Origin: Hermodarchaeum sp048939595
GTDB lineage: Archaea > Asgardarchaeota > Hermodarchaeia > Hermodarchaeales > Hermodarchaeaceae
Direction of reading: 5' to 3'
DNA length: 64,000 nucleotides
Assembly: GCA_048939595.1 (NCBI GenBank)
Contig: JBHLPI010000002.1
Coordinates: forward strand, 19,012-83,011
Each line of letters begins with the position of its first letter. The first letter of the stretch is position 1. Position numbers and translations under genes: made by a program. The notes under the pieces were generated by a model, which saw only the letters and a program-made list of their open reading frames with translations, made no database searches and was not told the origin of the DNA. Below, in pieces: positions 17,966 to 27,047 of the stretch.

Positions 17966-20116
17966 TTATTGTCCTAGAAAACGAGCCGCAAACTGAGTGA
18001 ATTGATCCAATGTTTCCGGGGTTATACTTGGTCCTGTGGATTCAATAGCCTCATAGAAATGTGCCATATTGACTCGTGTCGCCTCTAAATTTGTTCGCAG
18101 CACGGCCAGAACGGCTTTGCGACAGATGTTTTGGATATCAGCCCCTGAGAAACCTTCTGTGGCTGAAGCGAGTTGTTCAGTTCTTACATCCTCAGCGAGA
18201 GGCATGTTTCGGGTGTGAACCTTAAAGATAGCCTGGCGTGCTGCTTGGTTGGGGGGTGGTGTGAAAATGAAAATATCGAACCGCCCTGGACGTAAAAGTG
18301 CAGTATCAATCATATCAGGACGATTAGTAGCTGCAAGCACGACAACGCTTTCGAGTTGTTCCATTCCATCCATTTCTACAAGGAGCTGGTTGACAATACG
18401 TTCACTAACGCGACTATCGAATCCAGATCCACGACGTGGTGCTATGTTGTCTAGTTCATCAATGAAAAGAACCGAGGGAGCAGCCTGCCTGGCGCGGCGA
18501 AAGATTTCTGCAATAATTTTTTCCGATTCGCCAACCCATTTGCTCATTACTTCAGCGCCTCGAATGCTGATGAAATTCGCTTGACTTTCAGTAGCCACTG
18601 CTTTTGCAAGAAGCGTCTTACCAGTTCCTGGGGGGCCAAAGAGCAAGACACCTTTTGGAGGAGTAATATTGAATCGTTGAAAAATATCAGGGCGATTGAT
18701 GGGTAATTCTACGGCTTCTCGGAGAGCCTGTTTTGCAGATTCCATTCCACCTACATCCTCCCAGCGAACCATGGGAATCTCAATGGTAATTTCTCGAAGA
18801 GCTGAAGGTTCAACGAGTTGACGTGCATTTTTGAAATCTTCAGCATTAACTACAATTTGGTTAATCATATCTGGGGGGACTTGCATATGCGATTCTTCAA
18901 TTTTGGGTAGCATACGGCGGAGAGCACTTAGAGCAGCTTCCTTCACCAGAAAGGCTAAATCGGAACCGACGAAGCCATGCGTTCCTTGGGCAATGCTGTG
19001 GAGATTAACGGAATCATCGAGAGGTACACCCCTTGTGTGAACTTTAAGAATATCATAGCGACCGTGTTGATCAGGAACGGAAATATGAATTTCCCGGTCA
19101 AAGCGTCCTGGGCGGCGCAGTGCTGGATCAACTGCGTCTAATCGGTTGGTAGCTGCAAGGACGAAAACCTGATCCCGATCTTGAAGTCCATCCATGAGAG
19201 TAAGTAGTTGGGCTACAATCCGACTTTCCATGCCTCCAGATTCCCGTCGAGAAGCAATGGCATCAATTTCATCAATGAAGATAATTGCAGGTTTATTTTT
19301 TTCAGCCTCTTGAAAGGCATCTCGAAGAAATTTCTCGGATTCCCCATAATATTGACTCACTATTTCGGGACCATTGATAGCACGGAAGAATGCTTCGCTT
19401 TCAGTAGCCACCGTCTTAGCGAGAAGTGTTTTGCCACAACCCGGTGGTCCGTGGAGAAGTACCCCACGAGGAGCTTGGATTTTTAATCGAGCAAAGAGTT
19501 CGGGATGACGTATTGGGAGCTCGACAATTTCTCTAATACGAGAAATTGCTTCATCAAGACCCCCCACATCATCATAGGTAACGGTTGCAATAGGAGTAAC
19601 CTCTTCAGGAGCTTCTTTGTGCAGTTGTAGATCTGTATTTGTACTAACGACTACATTTCCAGCAGGAACTGTTTTGGCAACATAGAACTTGGCTTCACCT
19701 AATGCGAACGCAGCTCGCCCTACGGCGATGATTATATCTTTCTTAACTGGTTTATCAAGAAGGTTGGTTTTCAGTAGTGCTGTGGCTAGCTCTTGGCGGT
19801 AATTGATTTCTTCACCCTTAAGCGGGGTTAATATCACAGTGCGTGCAGGTTGAGCCTCAGTTTTTTGCACGGTTACGATATCTCCGATTCGAACGCCAGC
19901 ATTCAGTCGAGTTAACCCGTCCATCTTTATGACGTTCTGGTTCTGGAGGGTGGCATCGCGGATTGCTTTTGCGCACACACTTTTTTTCCCGACTATCTCG
20001 AGGAGAGACTCATCTGCGAGTTGGAGTTGGTCTAACACATTAGGATCTAATCGGACTGTGAATCGTCCCACATCAACAGCACTTGCTTCGGCAACTCGTA
20101 CAGATGCTACACTCAT
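17966..20116 (-). CDS. CDC48/VCP-type AAA+ ATPase
   Basis: The ATG at 20116 (MSVASVRVAEASAVDVGRF) is preferred over a start 33 bases upstream because the usual N-domain begins there and GGTGTG precedes it. The 716 residues contain an N-domain (double-psi barrel, residues 1-180). Two AAA+ domains follow, each with Walker A (GPPGCGKTLLAK, GPPGTGKTLLAK) and Walker B (IIFIDEIDAIA, VLFIDELDNIA), with second-region arginines present (RRPGRFDREI, LRPGRFD). The hexamer unfolds or extracts proteins, often feeding the proteasome. It heads a minus-strand operon with PH-like, SPFH-like and V4R-like genes. Very confident in family. Confidence 0.96.
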   Translation of the reverse strand: MSVASVRVAEASAVDVGRFTVRLDPNVLDQLQLADESLLEIVGKKSVCAKAIRDATLQNQNVIKMDGLTRLNAGVRIGDIVTVQKTEAQPARTVILTPLKGEEINYRQELATALLKTNLLDKPVKKDIIIAVGRAAFALGEAKFYVAKTVPAGNVVVSTNTDLQLHKEAPEEVTPIATVTYDDVGGLDEAISRIREIVELPIRHPELFARLKIQAPRGVLLHGPPGCGKTLLAKTVATESEAFFRAINGPEIVSQYYGESEKFLRDAFQEAEKNKPAIIFIDEIDAIASRRESGGMESRIVAQLLTLMDGLQDRDQVFVLAATNRLDAVDPALRRPGRFDREIHISVPDQHGRYDILKVHTRGVPLDDSVNLHSIAQGTHGFVGSDLAFLVKEAALSALRRMLPKIEESHMQVPPDMINQIVVNAEDFKNARQLVEPSALREITIEIPMVRWEDVGGMESAKQALREAVELPINRPDIFQRFNITPPKGVLLFGPPGTGKTLLAKAVATESQANFISIRGAEVMSKWVGESEKIIAEIFRRARQAAPSVLFIDELDNIAPRRGSGFDSRVSERIVNQLLVEMDGMEQLESVVVLAATNRPDMIDTALLRPGRFDIFIFTPPPNQAARQAIFKVHTRNMPLAEDVRTEQLASATEGFSGADIQNICRKAVLAVLRTNLEATRVNMAHFYEAIESTGPSITPETLDQFTQFAARFLGQ

Positions 20117-20177
20117 TTTAGCCACACACCAATGAGACCATAGCTTCAAGGTTTCTTGGTATTACCCACGCGAGTAG

Positions 20178-20187
20178 CATATTTAAC
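20178..20187 (+). promoter_or_regulatory. TATA-like box of the GIFT/IFT52-like gene
   Basis: CATATTTAAC is centred 27 bases before the ATG at 20209, the distance expected for an archaeal promoter whose transcript starts at or next to the start codon (leaderless or nearly so). It lies in the short divergent region with the CDC48 operon. Confidence 0.5.
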
Positions 20188-20208
20188 TCCGGCGCCTGAT
20201 AGGGGAAT

Positions 20209-21099
20209 ATGGGTCGAAATACTATGTCTGCCACAAAACCGCCTGCAATCCTCTTTGATGTAGGTCATAATGAAGAATTGACCCTTGTAGAACCTGAATT
20301 AGCATTTTTAGCTCAGCTTTTGGAAGCGAATGGATTTGCCCTTTCCACAGATACTACTTCTCTTTCAAGTGATGAGTTATCACAGTATCAGGTTGTTGTT
20401 GTGGGCAATCCGTTTAAATCCAAATTGAACTCAGATGAAATCTCAGCCTTACGCTCCTATGTTGAAGTAGGTCGGGGCTTGCTTTTGGTAAGTGGCGCGA
20501 CGATTTTTGGAAAAGGAGGTGATATAGCACGAAGTACTAATCTCAATGATCTGGCAAGATTGTTTGGATTTGAATTTTCAAATAAATCTCTTGAGCCGCC
20601 ACCTGAGGGCGAAGGGGATTTTTTTCATGCGGTTCCAGCAGGGAACCATCCCGTACTTGCAGGCGTTGGTTCTTTGATATTAAGTTCAGGGACCACTCTT
20701 GTTGCGGAGGACGCAGACACTCATCTCTTTCGAGTATCAAGCAGTCTAGGAGCTCCTACCATTGCTATTGCGACAAGTTTCAAAAAAGGACGGGTTGCTG
20801 CCTTTGGTGGAGGAACCTTCTTTTTCAATGACTACATTGCAGCAGGGGATCACGAAAAATTTATCGTGCAGCTTTTTCGGTGGCTTGCTGGTGAGCCGAT
20901 TGATTTACCAGTTCAAAAAGTTACCAAAGCATCAGCTATAATGGATGAAGTGACAGCGACTGAAGCAATCGAGGAATTACGAGAACAACTTGATAAAATC
21001 GAAGACGAGTTGTCTAGCTTGAAAGAGGTTATCCATTCGAGTATCAAAGAAATGGAAAAAATGGTCCGAGAATTACAAGATAAAGATAAGGAGACTTAA
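20209..21099 (+). CDS. GIFT/IFT52-like (DUF4350-like) domain protein with C-terminal coiled coil, 296 aa
   Basis: Residues 10-235 have the order of a glutamine-amidotransferase-like Rossmann fold without its catalytic Cys. AILFDVGHNEEL opens, YQVVVVGNPFKSKL follows, then LRSYVEVGRGLLLVSGATIF, and GRVAAFGGGTFFFNDYI closes. This is the arrangement seen in the GIFT domain of GldG and of eukaryotic IFT52. Residues about 250-296 are a heptad-type coiled coil (EAIEELREQLDKIEDELSSL). It probably binds partners or sugars rather than catalysing. Its stop overlaps by four bases the 3' end of the convergent longin-like gene. Confidence 0.6.
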   Translation: MGRNTMSATKPPAILFDVGHNEELTLVEPELAFLAQLLEANGFALSTDTTSLSSDELSQYQVVVVGNPFKSKLNSDEISALRSYVEVGRGLLLVSGATIFGKGGDIARSTNLNDLARLFGFEFSNKSLEPPPEGEGDFFHAVPAGNHPVLAGVGSLILSSGTTLVAEDADTHLFRVSSSLGAPTIAIATSFKKGRVAAFGGGTFFFNDYIAAGDHEKFIVQLFRWLAGEPIDLPVQKVTKASAIMDEVTATEAIEELREQLDKIEDELSSLKEVIHSSIKEMEKMVRELQDKDKET

Positions 21100-21755
21100 G
21101 TTGGTGCAACAAGCTGTTCAATTCTTATTCGCCGTTCTAGTTCCACGGCGCCATAGGTTTGAAGTCTGAAATAGTCAAGCACAACTTGGAACACAGGTTG
21201 ATGTAATTTCTCTGCAAGGTCATTAATGGACTTTTGGCCATCAATAGCTTCTAAGAGTAGATGATACTTCTCGGGCACTTGGGATTTGGGAACTGTGTGT
21301 ACACGTACAGGAACATAACGGTCAGCTATGGCAAATGGACGAAAGAGTAAATCTATCTGTGGTAGGATATGCCGAAAATGGCTTAAATCACCCAGCCAAT
21401 TTTCTAAAAGCTTACCATGCTCTCGTTCCATAATCGAAATGAGGGCACGCATGCGTTCACGAATTGCAGCTAGATCATGAGTGGAGAATACAGCGACATA
21501 GATGTTCTTTCCGTATTCTAAGAGGATTTTGACATCTTCACGGTCGATGATGCGGAGTCGTCCATTCTCGCGTTCTAGGGTTCGTAATTGTTGTCTATTC
21601 TCTGAGATACGGCCAACTAGGTCAGAAAGAAACATACTTACAGCTGAAAGGAATCCAGTGACAAGATCGGGTTCCATATTTTCGATTTGAAAATCTTTTT
21701 GGAGAAGGGTTCGACCATCACGATATACGACATAGAGACTATAGAGCTGGGCCAT
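21096..21755 (-). CDS. longin-like domain protein with C-terminal winged-helix segment, 219 aa
   Basis: The first 130 residues follow the longin/roadblock-like order. There is a strand LYSLYVVYRDGRTLLQKDF, a helix VTGFLSAVSMFLSDLVGRI, then strands GRLRIIDREDVKILLEYG and KNIYVAVFSTHDL, and a helix IRERMRALISIMEREHGKLL. Longin-domain proteins in eukaryotes act in vesicle traffic, and Asgard archaea encode many. The C-terminal 60 residues (LLEAIDGQKSINDLAEKLHQ, PVFQVVLDYFRLQ) look like a small winged helix. It is co-directional with, and 62 bases downstream of, the AAA+/VWA gene. Fold assignment is moderate, function unknown. Confidence 0.6.
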   Translation of the reverse strand: MAQLYSLYVVYRDGRTLLQKDFQIENMEPDLVTGFLSAVSMFLSDLVGRISENRQQLRTLERENGRLRIIDREDVKILLEYGKNIYVAVFSTHDLAAIRERMRALISIMEREHGKLLENWLGDLSHFRHILPQIDLLFRPFAIADRYVPVRVHTVPKSQVPEKYHLLLEAIDGQKSINDLAEKLHQPVFQVVLDYFRLQTYGAVELERRIRIEQLVAPT

Positions 21756-21817
21756 TCACATTCAACCTTTTGTGATAATTCTCTGATGGTTTGGGGGGAG
21801 AAAAGCTTTCCGAGACC

Positions 21818-24394
21818 TTACTGAACTCGTTGAGCAATTCGATGGATTTCACTAATGATTTCAGTTGGGGAAGCGAATTCTGTTCCAAGATAGGTTCGGC
21901 CCCCTGTTATATAGGCCATGTAGAAGGCTAGGAAAGGGATGAGTTTATCATCTCGAATTCCGATTTCAATGTAATTTGAAACGCTTAATTCCTGAGCGCG
22001 TTTTCGAGCCCAGTCCATAAAAACGTCATGATGTTTCTTCTGTTTCACAGGGAAAAATTCGTGATGTAAATTGATGGTAACTAAAGGAATCCGATCATTG
22101 CCCAGAAGATGGCATTGATGGAGAACATCTGCAATAGCTTCAGGTAGCCCGATATCTGGTGTATCAGAGTTTCTCAGTTGAATATTAGGTAGAAAATCAC
22201 TGAATACGATAACGATGGGGAGTGTGCCAGGATTTCGACGCCGTTCTCGTTTGATGGTTTCATGGGCCCGTTTTAGCCCTGCTGCTAATGGCGTATACCC
22301 AGATAGACGGAGTGTCATAAATTTCGCTACAAGGCGTGTCCAGTTGGTTGTTGGTGCTTGGACTTCTACTGCCCCCCAGTCCTTTAACGCAATGAGCCCT
22401 ACTCGGTCGCGAGTGCCCTCCAAACAGGTCTTGAAGGCAATTAGGGAGAGTTGAAGCTTATCGATGCTTTTGAGCATTGAAATACTCAGATCAACGACAA
22501 AGATAATTGTCAGGGGTGTCCGGCTTTGAAATCGTTTTTCTCGTACATCAGTGGGATTGATGTGAACTCGAGGAACTTCGAGGATTGTCGGGTTAGAGTG
22601 AAGTGCTGCAGCCTTAATTGTAGCGGGTATGTGAATGTTGCGAGGAGAGCCTTGAGGGAGTCCGGATCCTAAGAGGACACCGCCTTCGGATTGCCGTGAT
22701 TGTAATGAGCCTGCGCGTCGGCCAACTTGACGTATTGACCATTTAGGAGCTCGTTGGCGTCCGAAGTATTTAGGTTCAAGGAAGTCTTTGAAATCAAATA
22801 GTGGTTTTCCTTCTTTCATGCGAATGAGAGAGGATCCTGACACGGGCTTCCCTGAGACAGATGGTTGGGAAGAACTCTGAACGGCTTTGGGTGATGTGGT
22901 ACTTGTTGCTGGAGGGGCTGTGGAATCTCCCCGGTGTTTTGCCCGTTTATACCGACCCTTGTCGTCGGGCGGTTGTTTACCTTGGGAGAGAGCAGGCATC
23001 ACAGAGCCAGGTCGACGTTGATATCGGTAGATCCGTTCGAGTAGAATTACCAATCCCGCTGCAATCAATCCACCTACAACAAAGTTGAAGGGAGGGGGAA
23101 CGGGCATTATGAGTCCGAGTGCAGCTGCTATTACCATGAAAAAACAAACAAATCCGGTATAAGAACAACGACCAGCAGCGCCTTTTCTAGGCGGGGTTCC
23201 GAAAAAACGTTCGCCATCCTGACTGCTGTCCAAAGGATGGTATTGCTTGAATTTTCGTGTGAGTTTTTGGTGCTCATCCTTTGTAAAGGGGTCTTTATCC
23301 TTGGACTGGGGAGTCTGAGTCTTGACTTTCTTTTTAGCTTCCTTCATGATATTTTGAATCTCTTCACCTGTTGGTGGTTCGAGAATTCCACGTTGACGGG
23401 TTCGATGGCTGAGAGCCAGAGGGGCTACTATTTCTACATCTTCAGGTGTAACACTAGTACGTCCATCAAAGGCGGCAAACGCCATAGCTGTTTTGGCGAT
23501 TACGATATCGGGACGAGCACCATCAACTTGGAGCTGAGTGGTTAACTGAGCAATGAGTTCCATTATCTCCTCAGATAGTTCTATTGTCTTCATTTGCTCT
23601 CGTGCAGCTGTAATTTCGCCCCTGAGCTTCTCCTCCTGCGATGCCCATTTCTTTTGGAGGCTTTGAGGATCGCGTTCAAAATCGATATTCAACTGAATGA
23701 TTTCAACTCGTTCCGCAATGGTGAACGGGCGTTGGATTGCCACATGAAGGGGAAACCGATCTAAGAGTTGGGGACGGAGTTCTCCTTCTTCCGGGTTCAT
23801 GGAGCCAATAAATATGAACCGTGAGGGGTGGCTAACGGAGATGCCTTCCCTTTCGACGACATTTACTCCTGTTGCTGCAGCATCAAGGAGTGAATCAACA
23901 ATATGATCGGGAAGTAGATTTACTTCATCGACATAAAGGATGTTTTGATTTGCATCAGCAAGAATTCCTGGTTTGAGCGCGGCTTCGCCTTCACGGATAG
24001 CCCGCTCAACATCTAGGCTGCCCACAACACGGTCTTCTGTGGCACTTAATGGAAGGTTGACGACACGCATTTTTTGTTTGATGGTTGTCAGTTTCTTATT
24101 TTTTTCAAGTTTCTCAGTACAAGACGAACAAAGACCAAAAACATCGTCAGGAGCACACCGAAATTGGCAGCCTTTGACAATGGGAATTTCGGGAAGGAGG
24201 GCCGCAAGTGATCGAACAACAGTAGTTTTCCCAGTCCCTTTGGGTCCAGTTATCAGAAGCCCGCCAATGCCGGGATTAATGGCATTGAGTAACAGTGCTA
24301 GCTTCAATTCATCATGATTGACAAAAGCTGTGAATGGGAGAACACTGCGTAGGCTAGTATTTACTTCCGGAACCAAGCGAGGAACCTCTACCAC
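21818..24394 (-). CDS. magnesium-chelatase-like AAA+/VWA protein with central membrane helices, 858 aa
   Basis: Residues 1-340 are a ChlI/BchI-type AAA+ domain with Walker A GPKGTGKTTVV (about 48-58), Cys cluster CQFRCAPDDVFGLCSSC and Walker B NILYVDEVNLLPDHIVDSLL. Residues about 405-460 contain two hydrophobic helices (YTGFVCFFMVIAAALGLIM, FVVGGLIAAGLVILLERIY). The last 220 residues form a VWA domain with MIDAS motif DLSIS. Normal ChlI and ChlD are separate soluble proteins, or a soluble fusion. Here the two helices between the modules would place it at the membrane. Metal insertion into tetrapyrroles is possible, but a MoxR-like maturation role fits the membrane location and lack of tetrapyrrole genes nearby as well. 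Confidence 0.8.
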   Translation of the reverse strand: MVEVPRLVPEVNTSLRSVLPFTAFVNHDELKLALLLNAINPGIGGLLITGPKGTGKTTVVRSLAALLPEIPIVKGCQFRCAPDDVFGLCSSCTEKLEKNKKLTTIKQKMRVVNLPLSATEDRVVGSLDVERAIREGEAALKPGILADANQNILYVDEVNLLPDHIVDSLLDAAATGVNVVEREGISVSHPSRFIFIGSMNPEEGELRPQLLDRFPLHVAIQRPFTIAERVEIIQLNIDFERDPQSLQKKWASQEEKLRGEITAAREQMKTIELSEEIMELIAQLTTQLQVDGARPDIVIAKTAMAFAAFDGRTSVTPEDVEIVAPLALSHRTRQRGILEPPTGEEIQNIMKEAKKKVKTQTPQSKDKDPFTKDEHQKLTRKFKQYHPLDSSQDGERFFGTPPRKGAAGRCSYTGFVCFFMVIAAALGLIMPVPPPFNFVVGGLIAAGLVILLERIYRYQRRPGSVMPALSQGKQPPDDKGRYKRAKHRGDSTAPPATSTTSPKAVQSSSQPSVSGKPVSGSSLIRMKEGKPLFDFKDFLEPKYFGRQRAPKWSIRQVGRRAGSLQSRQSEGGVLLGSGLPQGSPRNIHIPATIKAAALHSNPTILEVPRVHINPTDVREKRFQSRTPLTIIFVVDLSISMLKSIDKLQLSLIAFKTCLEGTRDRVGLIALKDWGAVEVQAPTTNWTRLVAKFMTLRLSGYTPLAAGLKRAHETIKRERRRNPGTLPIVIVFSDFLPNIQLRNSDTPDIGLPEAIADVLHQCHLLGNDRIPLVTINLHHEFFPVKQKKHHDVFMDWARKRAQELSVSNYIEIGIRDDKLIPFLAFYMAYITGGRTYLGTEFASPTEIISEIHRIAQRVQ

Positions 24395-24515
24395 TCCTGC
24401 CCGCCTTTCGCTTATAGAATTTTGGGAAGATGCACCAATAATATGAAAGACAATACAACCATTGATTTCGCGTTTTAGGCAAAAGCTTTAGCTTCCGAAG
24501 TTCCTTCTTGTAGCT

Positions 24516-25034
24516 ATGACCACCAAAACCCCTAAGGATTTGCGAAGCGGGCTAGCTGCAGCCTATGAAGCAGCTCGTGATCATCTTCGATATATCGTTT
24601 CTGATTTGACACCTGAACAGGCAGGGAAGGAACCAGCTCCTGAGTCACGGACAATTATCTACTATTTGACGCATATTGCGAATTCGGAGTTGTACTGGCT
24701 ATCTGCTTCAGGGCGCAAGGTGGTGGTATATGCAAAAACAGTCCCTCTTGCTATTGCTCTTGATCTGTTAGAAGATGTCCGGAAACGGATGCAGCGTGAG
24801 TTAAAGGAGTGCCCTGAAGAAGAATTAGTTTTTCAACCTCCCACCCAGAAAAAGAAACCCAGTTTAGGATGGGTCATTTCACATATTACCCTTCACACCC
24901 TCTATCATAGTGGAGAGATTATCTATGCACGGTATGCAGTTGGGGGATCTGATTTGCCAAACGATGAACTTGAAGAATGTTGGGGTCGAATGATGGAAGC
25001 AATCGCCCAACTCATTTTCTTCGTCAAACAGTAG
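24516..25034 (+). CDS. DinB-like four-helix protein, 172 aa
   Basis: The DinB/maleylpyruvate-isomerase-like four-helix pattern is visible. An N-terminal helix (LRSGLAAAYEAARDHLRYIV) precedes a metal-ligand His in YYLTHIANSELYWL, and two more His occur in ISHITLHTLYHSGEI. Members are metal-dependent, often thiol-transfer enzymes, but few are characterised. The gene stands alone between divergent and convergent neighbours. Start is ATG at 24516. Confidence 0.7.
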   Translation: MTTKTPKDLRSGLAAAYEAARDHLRYIVSDLTPEQAGKEPAPESRTIIYYLTHIANSELYWLSASGRKVVVYAKTVPLAIALDLLEDVRKRMQRELKECPEEELVFQPPTQKKKPSLGWVISHITLHTLYHSGEIIYARYAVGGSDLPNDELEECWGRMMEAIAQLIFFVKQ

Positions 25035-25071
25035 TAGTTCATCATTAAATACGAACTTTCAGTTTCGCTTT

Positions 25072-25605
25072 TCATGCTGCGACCAGTGAGGAAAAGGTTT
25101 CTTCAAAAATAGCATAAGAAGTAGGATCAAATAAGCAGAACACAATACGCCGAAGGCTAGAATCTAATTCCTGTACAAAAGCTAATGTGGTACTAAGAAT
25201 AATCTCAGCAGCTTGCTCTTTGGGGAATCCAAAGATGCCTGTGCTAATGGCAGGGAAGGCAATGCTACGTAGATGCTTTCCTATAGCAATCTTGAGCGCA
25301 TTTCTCACAGCACTTGCAAGTTTATTAGCTTCATCTCCTTCTCCCCAACGAGGTCCGACAGCATGAATCACATAACGCGCTTTTAGGTTTCCTCCAGTTG
25401 TAAGAATTGCTGATCCAACTGGCGTTCCCCCGATATCATCACACTCGCGTTGTATAGCTGGTCCTCCGCGTCGGCGAATTGCACCTGCAACCCCGCCTCC
25501 CATTTGGAGTGACTCATTTGCTGCGTTAACAATCGCATCAGTCGCAAGTTCGGTGATATCGCCCTGTACAAGTTCGATTGTAACTTTGTTGACGACCCGC
25601 CGCAT
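25072..25605 (-). CDS. macrodomain protein (ADP-ribose-binding)
   Basis: The ATG at 25605 (MRRVVNKVTIELVQGDIT) is preferred to a TTG 21 bases upstream because it leads straight into the first strand of the fold. The conserved ADP-ribose loop residues are present: GDIT, DAIVNAANESLQMGGGVAG, YVIHAVGPRWGEG, and AFPAISTGIFGFP. Length of 177 residues is typical of a stand-alone macrodomain. Such proteins hydrolyse ADP-ribose-1''-phosphate, O-acetyl-ADP-ribose or protein mono-ADP-ribose. It is a complete single-domain gene. No sirtuin is intact nearby, although a decayed one occurs at 7015-7164. Confidence 0.93.
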   Translation of the reverse strand: MRRVVNKVTIELVQGDITELATDAIVNAANESLQMGGGVAGAIRRRGGPAIQRECDDIGGTPVGSAILTTGGNLKARYVIHAVGPRWGEGDEANKLASAVRNALKIAIGKHLRSIAFPAISTGIFGFPKEQAAEIILSTTLAFVQELDSSLRRIVFCLFDPTSYAIFEETFSSLVAA

Positions 25606-25704
25606 ACTCCAACACCATTCGACCAACCGCTACCTGCAAAAGTCCTATTTCTAAGCTTAAAGGTTTCCCTTGACAGTGACTTGATATGAGGTAGATTGTA
25701 TGTA

Positions 25705-26376
25705 TTAAAAGCTGGGAAAGAGGGGAAGCAAACCCCAACCTGTTATTCCAGAGATGAGGATAAATATCCAGCAAAGAAGGATGAAAAGAGAACCTGTAAT
25801 CAAGAATCCTTGTTTTGCTCGAGGATCAATTAAGCCTAGATGTTCATCGAGGTATTCAGTTTTAAAAGTTAATCGAACATAGTAGATTGCTGCAATTGCC
25901 ACTGGCACCCAGACGATATCCACAAAGGTGAAAATCACTCCAATAGCACCAGCAATTCCAAAGAGCCAGAAATCAGCAATAACAAACGCCACTGTTTCCC
26001 AAACCACACCTATCACCATTGCGAGATTTTCACGAAGTGGCCCTATAGATTTGGTTCGACCGATATAACCGACGATGAAGGCTTCTGGACCACGAACTGC
26101 GACAATTCCGGGGATGAAAATCGCAGGCCAACCCACTGAGGAGATAAGGACACCTTTTCCGATTAGTTGCCCAATTGATGTAATAATGAGCCCTAAGGAA
26201 GGTCCATAAAGGATGGCAATTGCAAATATGAGGATGGATGAGGTATCAATTGAACCGATTGGGGGAGGGAGAACTACCGCAAACATCGCCATGAAGGCCA
26301 TTAGGGCGCTTAGAATGCCAATTGTAGCGACGTATAAGGATCGCGGAGCAGATTTTTCTGCCAGTAACTCATTCAC
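25705..26376 (-). CDS. ECF transporter S component, 223 aa
   Basis: The GTG at 26376 is chosen because CGGGAG lies about nine bases before it. Six membrane helices occur. An ECF S-component style N-terminus is seen in SLYVATIGILSALMAFMAMF and VVLPPPIGSIDTSSILIFA, then LYGPSLGLIITSIGQLIGKG. S components bind a vitamin and borrow the shared ATPase/T module. The divergent neighbour is thiN, so a thiamin precursor is an attractive substrate, but this is only context. The ECF energising module at 59866-62276 could serve it. Confidence 0.7.
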   Translation of the reverse strand: MNELLAEKSAPRSLYVATIGILSALMAFMAMFAVVLPPPIGSIDTSSILIFAIAILYGPSLGLIITSIGQLIGKGVLISSVGWPAIFIPGIVAVRGPEAFIVGYIGRTKSIGPLRENLAMVIGVVWETVAFVIADFWLFGIAGAIGVIFTFVDIVWVPVAIAAIYYVRLTFKTEYLDEHLGLIDPRAKQGFLITGSLFILLCWIFILISGITGWGLLPLFPSF

Positions 26377-26501
26377 GCATACCAACTCCCGAATGAAGGG
26401 GAGATTCTATACGGGTTGTATATAAGGGTTGTGTAAAATCTGTAGACTCAAAAGGAAGAATTATCAAGAACATGAAAGGTTCAACTCATTGAGGGTTGGC
26501 G

Positions 26502-27047
26502 ATGATCGACGATCCTGCAAAGTTGATTCAACAGCTAGAATCTGGCATTAGTAAGCTTACTCAAACCCCTCACTTTGCCAGACTTGTGCCAGAAGTTGGA
26601 GGTAATTTTGTAGCCTGTCTATCTGGAGCTAAAGAACTTTCCCAGGTTGCAGGGTTGACTGGTCGGATTATCCTAGTTCGAGGGAAACCTGAAGCTATCG
26701 GTGAGGTTGATTTTGGCTGGGCACCTTACATGGGACGTGTAATCCTCAAAGCACACGCTTTGAATGAGTCAATTCATGCTGCTGTTTCGTTACGCCATTC
26801 AAATGAAATTGTCGAAGCCGCTCGACAAGCTAACTTGCAAGTTGTGGGATATCGGCTTGGAGAACGCACACCAATCCCTGAGTGCATGACGCTAGAGGGC
26901 TTAATGAAATATGGATTTGTTCCAGAAGTGCTGTTTGATTGGGGAGCCCATGGAGTTGAACCACTTGTGGTGGTCTTTGGACAAGCTCCCAAAGTGGTTA
27001 CTCAAAGAGTGCATGCAATATTAGGAAGATTACTGGCTGATGAGTGA
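26502..27047 (+). CDS. thiN: ThiN-type thiamin-phosphate synthase
   Basis: The ATG at 26502 is favoured over the TTG six bases upstream because GAGGG is correctly spaced to it. The 181-residue protein follows the ThiN domain throughout. LVPEVGGNFVACLSGAKEL is followed by LTGRIILVRGKPEAIGEVDF, then AAVSLRHSNEIVEAARQANL and LFDWGAHGVEPLVVVFGQAP. ThiN joins the pyrimidine and thiazole phosphates in many archaea, usually as the tail of ThiD; here it stands alone. Its stop overlaps the methyltransferase start (ATGAGTGA). Confidence 0.8.
   Translation: MIDDPAKLIQQLESGISKLTQTPHFARLVPEVGGNFVACLSGAKELSQVAGLTGRIILVRGKPEAIGEVDFGWAPYMGRVILKAHALNESIHAAVSLRHSNEIVEAARQANLQVVGYRLGERTPIPECMTLEGLMKYGFVPEVLFDWGAHGVEPLVVVFGQAPKVVTQRVHAILGRLLADE

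Noticed and set aside
22861..23545. Plus-strand frames opposite the AAA+/VWA gene
   Set aside because: Antisense shadows with cysteine-rich or basic nonsense composition; the minus-strand motifs are decisive.
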